Shown here: piece by piece, positions 1 to 10,962 of the stretch
How the letters are laid out: each line of letters starts with the position of its first letter
How positions within the stretch are numbered: position 1 is the stretch's first letter
DNA from: Volutella citrinella
Lineage: Eukaryota; Ascomycota; Sordariomycetes; Hypocreales; Nectriaceae
Direction of reading: 5' to 3'
Assembly: GCA_034401135.1 (NCBI GenBank)
Contig: JAWZSP010000003.1
Coordinates: 2,480,001-2,544,000 of the forward strand
DNA length: 64,000 bases
Made by a program: the position numbers and the translations under genes
The notes under the pieces: model-generated
What the model saw: the letters and a program-made list of their open reading frames with translations, nothing else
The model's database searches: none
What the model was told of the DNA's origin: nothing

Positions 1-333
1 GAGACTCGGCCCCATACCGCCGCCGCCTTCTACACCGTCACCACCACCACGACGGTCCCCGTTCAGGATGACCGCCCCAACAACTCGTCCTTCTCGCAGA
101 AGCTCCGCACACCCTCCCACAACACGAGTGGCATCTCCAGCGCTGACCTTGCGAACCCCGCCCTCACGCCCACCATGACCCGCGAGCAGGCCCTCGCCAA
201 GATCCGGGAGCGCCGCGGCCGAGCTCGCTCCCACGCCCAGGGCACCATGACGCCGCGGCGACGCATGGTCGAGGGAGTCGATCGTAGGGAGATGAGTGCA
301 CCCACGGGCAACGCCGCCAGCAAGAAACGATAG
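1..333 (+). CDS. 3' end of an unidentified protein-coding gene (partial)
   Basis: Frame 1 is open from the first base to a TAG at 331-333 and encodes the last 110 residues of a protein that begins outside the window. The segment is low in hydrophobic residues. It has a Thr run (TTTTT) near residue 17, a Ser/Asn/Pro-rich middle, and a strongly basic tail with a REQALAKIRERRGRARS-like helix followed by PRRRMVEGVDRRE. Codon use is C-rich at third positions, as in the other genes here, which supports real coding. The basic Ser/Thr-rich tail resembles C-terminal tails of fungal microtubule- or chromosome-associated proteins, but I do not recognise the family and assign no function. It converges on the BTB gene about 800 bp away. 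Confidence 0.7.
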   Translation, partial: ETRPHTAAAFYTVTTTTTVPVQDDRPNNSSFSQKLRTPSHNTSGISSADLANPALTPTMTREQALAKIRERRGRARSHAQGTMTPRRRMVEGVDRREMSAPTGNAASKKR

Positions 334-1128
334 AACGCAAGCTTGTTGGCCGACGCCCGGTGCACGTCCTGACACTTTGTCGACAGCCCCCTTCCTCGTC
401 GGAACGGATTCGGTTGGATCCTCTTTTCAGAGTACATGTTGGAACAAAAAGAGTGCTAGGAGTTATCTGTGTTTCTTGTATTCATTCCTCATAACGTCTC
501 ATTTGCAAAGTTCACATGTCTAGGGCTTAGGCAAAAGGGGCGTTTTTGTTATCTCTCTTCTCATTCTGGTTTTCTCCCTCTCTCTCGGGGATTCATGTTC
601 TCATCTGAGCGGCGGAAACAAAATCATGGGCTGTCGTTTTTCTTTTATTGGTCTTGTTTAGCAAGACTCACGTGTTGATGGTTTTTATCACGAGCAAGCC
701 TGTACACTGGGCCACGAATAATGGGCGGCTTTTTTTTGCGGTGGCCTCTTTTTGTACATTTGGAGTTGACTCAATAAGAATGTGACTATCTATGCTTGAG
801 CCCTCTTGAGTCTTTGACAACCCGTGCGTTCCCTCTATTCATATCCATGTTGAGCATGTATGTATTGATGGTCAAGATTCGCAAAACTTGACGACTAGGT
901 ATGTGCAGCGGGAGAAAGGGAGGCATAGGGATGTACTGATATAATGATCTGCAGATGAGGCCGTATGTGTCCCTCTCTCTGCCAGACCCCAAGCAAAAAA
1001 AGACAAAGAAAAAACCAAAAGGTATCAACCATAAGCGATGATGTTCCAACCCAGCCTGAACTCCTCATTCATACAGTATGATGCTCCCCAACTACATGTT
1101 AAAAAAAATACAGCCCGCGGCGTGACAT
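334..1128. other. Convergent intergenic region, no gene seen
   Basis: This holds the 3' flank of the partial gene (+) and of the BTB gene (-). It is T-rich on the + strand around 530-780, as expected for untranslated 3' sequence. Reading frames inside are short and have no family signature. Confidence 0.6.
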
Positions 1129-2745
1129 CTAGGTCCCGAGGAAGCCTCTCGCCATGTTGCGCCCATGCTGAGAGCTCACGGCGTCGAGCTTGACGGCAAC
1201 CATGACGCACTCGACGCCGCTCTTGCCGCCTCGCGCGCTCTGTATCCTCAGCCGCCACTGGCCGGCCACGACGGTCCATTCCTCGTCGCCAGCCGTAGTG
1301 ACGCTGCCGTCTATCCGCCGGCGCTTGCGGGGGTGTGCCTGTATCGTGCTGCTGGCGGGAGAGTCCATGGCGGAGACGGACGCCAGGTCTGTTTCTTCAA
1401 TGTGCTCCTTGCCGTCGAGCATAATGGCCGAGTCGGAATCGAGCACAACACGGACGAGATCATCACTCAGCGGGGTGTTGCCAGGGGTTGGGGGCTGAGA
1501 TCCAGCGCCGCCCGTGGCCATCAGCAGCCCGAGAGGTTGGGTCGTCGGCGGCAGGTTGAGCTTGGTCGCAATGACCTCGAACATCTTGGCCACTCGGGCC
1601 TTTGTATCCTTGAAGAATTCCGCCTTGGGAGTGCCGTTGATAAAGTGGATCTTGGTAGTCTCACCACCGATTTCCAAGACGAGCTCGGCAGGCTTCTCGT
1701 CAACATAGGGCCGAGCGTATTGCACCCAGCCATTCACAGTGTCAGGTCCATCTGCGAGGACGCTGATGCCGCTTTTTTGCACATTCTCCAATCTCAGGAC
1801 AATCTCCTCGCGGCGTCGACTCTGGTTGTAGCTGATGGAGTGGGGGATGAGCCGCTGCTCAAGCCCTTTGAAGTGAAAATAGCGGGCATCGCGAAGGAGC
1901 TCCTGCCGATGGGTCTCGTCGCGGATGTGCACAGGATATCCTCGCAGGAGCCGCAAAAGTTCGGCAAAGGTTTCGGCACTGCGGTTGGGTACGGATGGAG
2001 GGAGGATCGAGGGCGGACGAATGAGGCCCTCGCTGTTGAGGCCTGGGAACAGGTCGTCGGGTCGGGAGAAGAAGACGGCGAATCCGAGTGAAAAGTAGTT
2101 GGGGGAGTTGCCGGGGTCCTTGAAGAGGTCTCGAGGGATCTGGAATTCTCGGTGGCCGATTGAAATGAAGATGCTCTCTTCATAGAGCTGGGAAATCAGC
2201 TTGGGCACTGCCATGCGACGGCGAAATTAGCAACTGGTTACGTGGTTGGTCGGGGAATGGGGGGCCAAGGTACAATTATAGAACTGTGCGTCCGAGAAGA
2301 GGCGCACAAAGTGCTGGCCATCGCGCGGTGAGACGTGATAACCTTGTAGATGCAGCGAGATGTCGCGGAATATGACGGGGTCGCGGTCGATGTAGAGGGT
2401 GTGGACAGGGACAGAAGCTTCGTCGCCGTTGCCATCGATGGCCTTGAGCTGGCATAGGAAGTACTGGGAGAAGTAGGACGGAGCTGCGCAGACAGAGAGA
2501 GAAAGAATGCGTTAGCTAGAGTCAAAGTGGACAAGAGGATGGGGCAATTGGTGATGGGAGCCAGAGGCGAGCGACGTACCGTCGGAGGAGAGCGAGGCAC
2601 CCGACAACTTGAACAGCTCGCTGCCAATTTGGATCGGAAAGACCCGCTCATGGGGGAGGATGTGCGGGATGCGCGCGACGTTCTTCTCGGAGAGCGGCTC
2701 TGGGGCGGGCGCGCTCCCGTCGCGTGAGGACGAGGCTCGGTCCAT
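1129..2745 (-). CDS. Protein with two BTB/POZ (tetramerisation-type) domains
   Basis: Three exons read on the - strand: 2745-2580, 2483-2274 and 2207-1129, giving 484 residues. The start is the ATG at 2745 (MDRASSSRDG); the longer frame upstream opens only with GTG. The first BTB fold runs from about residue 25 to 125 (FPIQIGSELFKLSGASL, then PSYFSQYF, then LYIDRDPVIFRDISLHLQ), as in KCTD/T1-type BTB domains. A second BTB-like unit follows at the exon 3 join (EESIFISIGHREFQIPRDLF, then NYFSLGF). The C-terminal half has a basic KRRRID stretch and no recognised domain. BTB proteins of this type commonly oligomerise or act as adaptors; a precise role cannot be given. The intron joins are supported by continuous BTB homology across them: residues DAQFYN run directly into LPKLISQLYEE. 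Confidence 0.8.
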
Positions 2746-4522
2746 TGGGGCGCCGGCGATGTATCGTATGTTGGGGTGCAGCACTCGACTGCACGCAACC
2801 GATTGACAGGTGTCGAGGCTCCGGGCGGGCCGTTATTCGAAAAAAAGGGAGCCTGCACGAGGGATGTGGAGAGAGGCGGGAGACGAGATGATATAGGTAG
2901 CAATATAGCGAAAAGACCAGGGAGATGGCGCACGACACCGGAGAATTAAGATGGAGACGGGGTGGGAAGTACGGCTCCGGCTTAGCACATCTCCGTCCGG
3001 TTGCCCGGGCACGCCATGCCTCAATATATTATTATAAGGGTGATGGATTGGGGTGGACGGACGGACGAGGGCCCGAGGTGGAGGAAGTTCCGTTTGACGC
3101 CGCTGCCAGATGTTGACAGAGCGGTTACAAAGAGTGACATAAGTGTCGACTAGTGCCGTCCTTGGCGCGTGGACGCCACAGCGTGGCTTGCGGGACAGCA
3201 TAACCAAGACAGGCAACACCGCAGAGGAAAAGCGGGAGAGCAGCGCAGCAGCACACCATAATTGATTATTCAGTAATTCAGTACTAAGGATTAGTCCTCG
3301 GGCTGCCACGTCCCTGGGTAAGGCTGGGCTGGATGAGCATTTCCAAGGATTATCCGCAACTTAAATAATCATCGCAAATCCAGAAGGACCTGACTCCCCC
3401 CCCCTACCCCTGCTGGTTCCTCTGGGGCCCCCACGAACCTCGAGAGGTCAAGGCTGTGGACCAATACTACCTCGTCATTGCATCGATCCAGCCGGTTCAG
3501 CTCTTCCGACGCTCTCCATCCCTCCCAACCAACCCCGGGGGGACGGCCGCGTCCTCGTAAATTCTGGCCCACTCGACTAATAAACGACAGCAGCAGGTGC
3601 TGCAGAGATTGCTGGCGGCTCCCTGCTGACGCCTTAGTAAGTGGCATGCGTCCAGCTCCTGTGTCAGAGGCGATGGCATCCCATCCATAATTCCGTATGG
3701 CCCCCAAGCCCATCCGTCTTATCAGATGAGACTTGCCAAATGCTGGCATTGGCTTCGACGGCTTCTAGTATTTACTGATAAGTCTGTAAGTTTTACTATC
3801 TAGTCGCGGAATGCCCGTGTGTGGAAAGACCGCTCGGAAAACCACGAGACCTACCGAGGCGCTGGGTAGCCGATTTTGGCGGGTTGGTTAGCCGCACATG
3901 GTCTGTCCCAAACGGATAGAGGATTCATTCTTTCCCACGATAGAGCGCCAGTGTAAGCGATATGCGCTAGACTTGTAGCTGACTTGTAGCTGAACTAGCC
4001 CAACGGTCAAAGGTGCCCACCACTTATGTTCCAGGCCTGAATTAGTTGCACTGCCTGCGGAATCAATGAGTTGGAGTGCGAAGACACATCTTCCTTCAGC
4101 TCTGGATTGCAAGACACACTTGACCAGTACGCGGCTGCAGTACCAGCCTGGCCCGTACAAACAAGGAATCACAATTGCCAATAATTTGACCAATCCTCGA
4201 CTAAACTTGGGATCGACACGGCGTAAGATCTTGTTGAGTTGCCCCAGATATATAGCCTTGACTACTTACCTTACGGGAGATGGCTCGAGAAGCCCATGTA
4301 ACAACACAACTATGCTCAAGTTATTTTTTTTTGCATACATGCCTTCACGCATGCAGGCGGTGCGTAGCGCGGAAGGCTCATAGTAGGCCCGAATTCGAAA
4401 AATCCCCAGCCCAGCCCGGGGCCGAAGCAGCAGGGCCTCGTATTCATGCAGGCCATGTGCCTTGTTTTCAATCCTTGTTCGCTGCATCAAATGTTGCGTC
4501 AAATGTTCATTTCGGTCCAGTT
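2746..4522. other. Intergenic region between BTB gene and rfc3, no gene seen
   Basis: About 1.8 kb holding the promoter side of the BTB gene and the 3' flank of rfc3. Visible features are a TATTATAAG stretch near 3027-3040, a direct repeat of GACTTGTAGCT around 3970-3993, and a TATATA stretch near 4251. No frame shows a domain. Confidence 0.5.
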
Positions 4523-5814
4523 TCATCTCCCCATCAGCTCCACGCCTCCTCGGACAATGCCCACGACGGCGCCCGTCTGGATTGCCTCGCTTCCGCCACC
4601 GGCGACGCGGTGCTCAATGTCCGCGAGACCGTCGAGCCAGGTGATCATAACCTCTGCGCTCACCTCCAGCTTGGTCAGCTCCTCAGACAGGGAGGTAATG
4701 ATGTCTGCCAGCGCGAGACCGCGCGACGCCTTGAGGGCGTTGATTGTGTTCAGACAGCTCGTCACATCGGACGTATTGAGCAAGGTCGACAAAATTTCCT
4801 TGATGGCGTCGGGTGGTGGCGCCGCAATGCAGTTGTAAATAGTCTCCGTTGTGATCATCTCTCGCTGGATCTCGTTGTCGGGGATCTTGGGAGCATCCTT
4901 GGCTCGTAGCGGCGTACCTGCCAGATTGTTAGCACCAACAAACCAGCCTGGAGTAGGTAGTCTCACTTGACGCATGGCATGCCTGCAGAACGTTCAAGGC
5001 CCTTCGCATATCGCCCTTGCTCAGCTTCACCAGCGCATCTGTGGCCTCGCCACCAATCTTGACATTCTCCTCCTCGACCACCTTGTCCACCAGCACGCGG
5101 ATATCCGCCTCCTTGAGCGGGCTGAAGCGGAATCGAGTGCATCGACTCAGAAGCGCGGGGCTGAGCTTGTGTGCGTAGTTTGCGATGATGCAGAAACGCG
5201 TGTTGACTGTGTACTTCTCCATGATGCGGCGCAGCGCCATCTGCGCTGTGCTCGTCATGGCGTCGGCCTCGTCCAGCACGATGAGCTTGAACCCGGCCAT
5301 GCCACCGCTACCGCCCATCTTGCTGGCTGCGCCCATAGAGAAGATCTGCTTAGTGCTCGCAAACGTCTTGATCTGCTCCCTGACCACGTCGATGCCACGG
5401 TCGTCCGAGGCGTTGAGCTCCAACACCATCTGGCGCATGTTTGATGCACCATATATACGTCTAGCGAGGGCCAGGATTGTCGACGTCTTGCCGGTTCCTG
5501 GAGGACCGTAGAGCAGGAGATGGGGCAGGCGGTTGGTGTCGACGAATTTGTTGATTGTCGCCAGAATATCCTGGTGGCCAGAGACGTCGTCAAGGGTATT
5601 CGGTCGGTACTTCTCAACCCTGCGAGATAGAGTTAGCCGTCAGGAGATGTCCTGCTGCCGGCGATCTGAGGGGGTCTTACCATGGTAGACTGTCTTCGGC
5701 CTGCACAGGCAGGTTGGCAGCGCTTCGCTTGCCTTTGCTTGCCTCGGCGGAGAAGGTGACGTCCTTGGAGGGTCCAGGACCGTCAATGTCCATCTCATCT
5801 TCGAAGTCCGACAT
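4523..5814 (-). CDS. rfc3: Replication factor C subunit 3 (clamp-loader AAA+ ATPase)
   Basis: Exons 5814-5681, 5619-4967 and 4917-4523 on the - strand encode 393 residues. RFC loads the PCNA clamp at primer-template junctions in the nucleus. Motifs are in the expected order: PWVEKYRP near residue 44, Walker A GPPGTGKT at 83-90, Walker B LDEAD at 160-164, and the SRC arginine-finger motif LLSRCTRF at 201-208. The C-terminal third is the helical collar region. The family is the small RFC subunits equivalent to yeast Rfc3 and human RFC5. The extra N-terminus (MSDFEDEMDIDGPGPSKD) is acidic and common in fungi. Joins keep the frame (W codon split across intron 1, S codon across intron 2). The promoter carries ACGCG/CGCGT cores, annotated separately. 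Confidence 0.95.
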
Positions 5815-6354
5815 TTTTCTTTATAATTGTGCAGCTCCGCGCACGGCGTGTTGGAACAATTAGTCGATGGTGCAGGGCAGGCGTTGAAAATGGTAATCAC
5901 GGTTTTAGAAGTGTGAGGTCATTGGAGCAGTGGCGGGTTCGAGACGCGCCAAATCGCGTCTGCGCGTGAGCATTCAATTAAAGTGCCCGTGACCCACCTC
6001 CAGCCAACCATCCAGTAGCCTTAGCCTACCACAGCGCAACTCCATAGGTCTGAATCTGTGCAACAAAATGTATTAGATATGTTTCTGCAGCGACTGGTGA
6101 TTAAGTGGATGCGTCACATCGTCCGTACTGTCCATGTACGTCTAAAAAAACAGAGTCTACCTAGTACTTTGGAAGATGCAACCCATGCTATGACTCCGGT
6201 CCCTTTTACGCTCACGTCGTAACAGCTTTCTCATGACAGCCATAGCCCTGGTGCAACGCCAGCCGCCTTCATCCTATATATGCATTGAAAGAAGTATGTC
6301 TAGAAGTTTATGTCCGCAAGTAATCTGAAAAAAGCAGAGGAATTTGGCCCCAGC
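5815..6354. other. Intergenic region between rfc3 and the Lcb3-type gene
   Basis: This is the rfc3 promoter (with the MCB-like cluster) and the 3' flank of the upstream phosphatase gene, both on the - strand. No further gene is seen. Confidence 0.6.
5944..5967. promoter_or_regulatory. Cluster of MBF-like (MCB core) sites upstream of rfc3
   Basis: Three cores lie within 24 bp: ACGCG at 5944-5948, CGCGT at 5955-5959 and CGCGT at 5963-5967, about 130-153 bp upstream of the rfc3 ATG. The MBF (Mbp1/Swi6) complex binds ACGCGT-like MCB elements in promoters of G1/S DNA-replication genes in yeasts. The sites are seen in the sequence; binding here is an inference. The GC content makes chance occurrence possible. 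Confidence 0.4.
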
Positions 6355-8395
6355 TCAGCTCACTTGGAGATGGTTTGTGCCCAGCCCAATGACCTCAAAC
6401 AGGATGGGAATGATGGCCACGGCAAACCACGCGATTCCTAGCAGAACAATCAGTCAGAATTGAACGCGCGACAGGGCTCGTTTCAACAAGGACTTACCTG
6501 TGTAGACAACGAGCTTCGTAACAACCTCAACGTCGTATCTCACACGGGGTTTTACCAACAGGGAGAACATCTCCTTCTCCCCAAGGCCCTCGCCATCCTC
6601 AGTAACCTCGAGCTCGAAGCCGTCGGTCTCTGACACGGGTGACGTGACAATTTCGCCCGTTCCCATCATTCGCTCGTACTCGCTGATGCCCGGCGCCTGG
6701 GCTCCAGACGCATGAGCACCCCTTCCAGACTGGTCCTCGTGGGTCTTGCGCAGCTCGGCGTTGCTAGATTTGGGGTTCAGGCTGGAGTTGCTACCGACGC
6801 TTTCTCGGCGTCTGCGCTCTCGGTACGCCAGCGTCTCGTACGCATCGGCGGCGCTCTGCGGGCCGATGGACACGGATCGGCCACGAGTGGTGGGGTAGCG
6901 AATACTCTCCACCATGCGCGGGAAGTCGGATGCCGTGGGGAAGAGGGTATCAATGCGCGATCCCGGAGGCACAGACTTGTACCTGCTGGCAGGGGTGAAG
7001 AAGCGGCGGGGCATGTTCATGCCGACCTGCTCAAAGATGCGGAAGGCGTGCGGTAGCGTCTTCAGCAGAAGCGGCTTCATGGTCTCGCGCCACGCGAAGA
7101 CGACGAGGACACCCAGCACGACCCTTGCCACATGCGTGGTCCAGCTCAGGTGCGACATGTACAGCATGCTCTCGCCGTGCGCATGTGTCTCCCAAGGATC
7201 GAGTGCAATCTTGCCATACGTCCAGGTGCCGAATTCCAAACCAATGAAAACACCTGCAAAAGCGACGCTGTCATCATAACACGGGCAATCGTCAGCAGGC
7301 TCTGGGTGGATTCGAACGAGGACCAAGACGATCAGGGCCGCAATGAAAGGCGCCAACCAGGAGCTCGAGTGCATGTACTCGTCCAGAAAGGGGCCGTAAT
7401 AGAACTCGACGAGGGTGATGGCGGCACCCATGATGGAGCCAACAATGACGTCGAGAAACCCATGCATGCCACAGTAAAGGCGGCCAAAGACGATGGAGAT
7501 GGCGTAAAAATAGGACAAGAACTCGAGTGCCATCTTCGTGGTGGGGGCCAGCGTGTTGCTTGGGTCGCGCAGTTGCAGGATTGCATAGAGGGCTACAGAA
7601 ACGGCATTGGCGCTATGCGTAGATGGGAATCCATATTCGAGTGCAGCAGAGCCAGACATTGTGATACGGTGCAGGGGCGGTGAAAGCGGGCGAGGGAGTG
7701 AATAGAAGTCCTTTACGAAGCCTGTCCAGAAGACGCCGAGGGCAAGGATGTGGACCAGCCTGGAGGGTGAGATTTCATCATCAGTACACGGCAACGTGAA
7801 CGGTTGTGGGCATGGTGCATTGTTCTGTGGCGGGATGCGATGCGCGAGCGCATACAACCAGTCAAGAGGGGGTGGATTGCGGAGGCATGACCTACCCCTT
7901 GCCGAACCAAGCATATCCACACCAGAAGCAGATGGGGAGACCGATCATGAAGAAGGTATGTGTTCCAAGATTCGCGGTAATGGCGAAGTAGCTATCGAGG
8001 GCGGGCGTACGCATGCGGTCCTGCATCCAGGCAAGGTAGGGCGTCTCCCATCGGATCAGGGGCAGCATCTGCTGGCGGAGAGTGTATCGCCATTTCGGGA
8101 GCGCACGTTTGTCTAGTTGAGGGGGGCAGCGCCGTCAGCAAGCGGGGGTTCAAGTTGGACGAGAGACTGAGGGGCAAGAGAGCGAGAATGTATGTGCACA
8201 TGTATACATAAAGAAGGGGAGAGATGGAGGAGGTGGCTCACAGTGGTCGAGGCTCCTCAGGCCGGCGTCTGGGACCTCATCGCTGGCCGGTGATGGTCCG
8301 TCCGTGGGAGGCGTGATTGTGGTGGTGATGGTGGTGGCCGTGGAGGCTGAGGATGCGCCAGCGGACGAAGGCGCATCGCGTCGCGGGTCGCTCAT
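6355..8395 (-). CDS. lcb3: Dihydrosphingosine/phytosphingosine 1-phosphate phosphatase (PAP2 superfamily)
   Basis: Four exons on the - strand (8395-8242, 8112-7896, 7759-6498, 6437-6355) give 571 residues. The PAP2 catalytic signature is complete: KDFYSLPRP at 140-148, PSTHS at 169-173 and GRLYCGMHGFLD at 216-227, with His172, His223 and Asp227 as the predicted catalytic residues. Several hydrophobic segments follow, for an integral membrane protein. The layout, including the RYTLRQQMLPLIRWETPYL lead-in, matches the Lcb3/Ysr2 family that dephosphorylates long-chain base phosphates in the ER in sphingolipid metabolism. The N-terminus is Ser/Thr-rich; residues about 380-520 are a polar loop. 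The last exon (hydrophobic IAWFAVAIIPILF) follows a 60-nt intron; without that splice the frame ends at 6454 and the final membrane segment is lost. The next gene upstream, the SDR, diverges. Confidence 0.88.
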
Positions 8396-9811
8396 CGTGG
8401 GGCGCTCTCGAGGCGACGGCGCGTCAATCTCAATGGCAATGGCGCAGAGGGGGAGATGCTCTGCTCGTCAGGACGGGAACGGCGCGGGGAACACACCACT
8501 TGATGTTGTGGACAGTGGAGTGGACGTTGCCAACGGGAAAACGAAAACCCCAGGGCGACAGAGGGACAGAGGCCGGGGGGGTGGAGTGCCTTGCGGAGCA
8601 GTTGCTCTTGAGTGGGCGGGCGGCGTTCAGGGACGGGAGCCCGCTGCGGCCTGCCCGACGGGACACTTTGAACTTTCACGGAGGGGCGGGCGGGCGGCCG
8701 TTGAGCCACCAAATGTGCCCGGCCTTGGGGGACGGCCCACTCTCTTTACCGTCCCCGACAGAGGGTGGCAGTGGATTGGCGGTTTCCAGCTGGACACCTC
8801 ATGCATCAAGACTTTTAACCAAGGATCCATGCTCAACTCTATCCCATGCTTTGCTTTGCTTGGCCCATGCCCACAAAAGCGAGGCCGTAGGGCTATTCGA
8901 CTGCACTACGACCGGTCCTTGACACGCCCAGGCTAACCTTGCTCCTCGCCAAAGATGCCCATCACGTACCATCCGTGTATTTATCCATGCCCTGTAGTAC
9001 ACAGCATCCCCTCCCTCCGGCCCTCCCGTGCTGCTATTCCCCTGAAGGCCTGCAAGTGGGATGCGCCGCCTGCCAATTAGATGCCAGTTGCGATATTACA
9101 TTACTCCCTCCGGGGGGTCAGCTCAGGGATTATTTCTTGCGCCGGTGTGCAGGCCACTTCCTCTGCGACTCTGTTGTCTCGGGCGCCCGCGGACATCCAT
9201 CAAACTGTGGGCCTGTGCAGCCCACCAGCACGCAGTAGTGCGATGTGCTGTCACTGGGCTACTGTGGACGGGCTTGCTGTTGGCTTCGTGTCTCAACGTC
9301 CAGTGCAATTGGCACCAGACAACCACCCCCAAAAGTCGCTCTGGAGGCGGCCCCATCCAATAGGGCAATTTCCACCTAGCCTCGGTTCCCGTCGATCCCG
9401 GTTCGGGTACCTGAACAGATCTCATGAGGACTCGCATCACGACTAAGGTTATTCAGGTAGGTAACGGCACTGTGCTACCTACTTGCTCCCATACATCCAC
9501 ACCATTTCCCAGAGGTCGATGCCTGAGATCGCTTGGTTACCTACAGCGTATTGCCAGCCCAGTATACGGATTAAGAGTAGATGTAGTAGTTCCCAACTAC
9601 CGTGGCGCAATGGCAGCTTTTATTTCCAGGAGCAGAGCTCCGACTGTTGTCGTCCTCGACACGGCGAAACTGTGACGTCGGGTGTGCGCTGTGATTGGCT
9701 GGGAGCTCCTCAAACCTCCATCCATCTTGTGATACTCTAAAAGAGTTGCATCCACGCCTCATCTAACATCGTCTCCGTCGTGGCCATCGTCACCAATTGA
9801 TCCATCACGAA
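8396..9811. other. Divergent promoter region, Lcb3-type gene and SDR gene
   Basis: About 1.4 kb, GC-rich near the phosphatase gene. An inverted CCAAT (ATTGG near 9693) lies about 115 bp upstream of the SDR ATG. I see no additional gene. Confidence 0.5.
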
Positions 9812-10926
9812 ATGGCCCTCTCCCTCGCCGGAAAGCATTGCGCCGTTGTCGGCGCCACCGGCATCATCGGGAGCCACATCGCCAAAGCCTTCGCGGCCCG
9901 CGGCGCCGTCCTCTCCCTGCTCGGCCGCTCCGTCTTGGACGTCCGGCCACAGCTCGAGGACGGCTTGGCTCGATATGCGCCCCCGTCGCATGCAGTCGAG
10001 GGCCCTTCCGAGCACCGCTTCCTGCGTCTCGATGTAACCCAGCATCCCAGCATCAAGGACGTCTTTGCCGGGCGCGCAAAGGACGACGTGCGTATCCTCT
10101 GCCGTGTCGTCGAGCAAGTCAAGCTGACCGTCGATGCCGTTGCTTCTTCGCACAGCAGCGAGACTCCGTAGGGCCTGTGGACATCTTGATCAACTGTGCG
10201 GGCATCTCGCAGACCTCGGCGCTGAAGAGGACTTCGGACCAGGAGCTTGGCCACATTCTCGACACCAATCTCATGGCGACGATGCTTGTTTGCAAGCACG
10301 CGAAGGTTCGGCCTCATGGTAAACTACTAGTGCCCAAAAGCACCCACATCTAGACATCATAGCAAATGGCTTACTACAATGTCCCAGGCTGCATCATCAA
10401 CGTCTCTAGCCTCATGGCCACCAAAGGCGGCTCCGGCGCCACAGCATACGCCGCCTCAAAGGCAGGTGTTATTGGTACGTTCGGGCCTTGTCAATCATTT
10501 CTCGTATTGGACTTTTGATTTTATGTCAAAGCGAACCCCCCACTATTGTACAATGCACAGGTTCTCATCCCTTCTTCGCAGGATTCACGCGAGCCCTGTG
10601 CAGGGAGCTCGGCCCTCGATCTATCCGCGTCAATGCTCTTCTTCCGGGCTGGGTCGCCAGCCCCATGTGGGATCGTAAGTGCAGTCTGCCCTGCCGCGTG
10701 TCCCGATTTTTTCCACCTCGTCGTTCCTCGTGTAAATGGCCGATGCTAATGTACAATCCGCCGTGTAGATCTAAAACCCGAACTACAGGCCACATTCCTC
10801 AAAGATACCCCGCTAAATCGCGTGGGAAATCCAGACGAGGTTGCGGAAGCCGCTGTCTTCCTCGCCTCAAACGCCTTTGCCAACAACTGCGTTCTAAACC
10901 TCGATGGTGGCTTGAGCGCAGCGTGA
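9812..10926 (+). CDS. Short-chain dehydrogenase/reductase, 3-oxoacyl-ACP reductase-like
   Basis: Proposed exons 9812-10091, 10172-10318, 10388-10474, 10582-10674 and 10769-10926 give 254 residues, the classical SDR length. The cofactor motif GATGIIG is at 14-20, followed by the NCAG motif near 101-104. The catalytic set is Ser149, Tyr163 and Lys167 (YAASK), followed by PGWVASPM and the C-terminal NLDGG. The closest families are FabG/Oar1-like 3-oxoacyl-ACP reductases and carbonyl reductases; SDR substrates cannot be assigned from sequence alone. The start is the ATG at 9812; an upstream TTG is not used. Introns 2-5 are clear. Intron 1 needs a weak GTATCC donor at 10092, because the better-looking GTGCGT donor at 10087 breaks the frame. 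The stop is 36 bp from the convergent uba2 stop. Confidence 0.82.
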
Positions 10927-10962
10927 GCACCTAAGGACTTGCCATCGTAGCAATGTGGGAGA

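Noticed and set aside
1165..2091. 308-residue + strand frame over the BTB gene
   Set aside because: Lies opposite a three-exon gene with recognisable BTB motifs; no domain of its own.
2208..2214. ATG at 2214 (MAVPKLISQ) as the start of the BTB protein
   Set aside because: It lies inside a GTACCT...GGCAG intron; splicing joins DAQFYN to LPKLISQ and keeps the upstream BTB domain.
6454..6497. Stop at 6454 as the end of the Lcb3-type protein
   Set aside because: The segment is a 60-nt intron (GTAAGT...TGCTAG); splicing adds the terminal membrane helix and ends at 6355.
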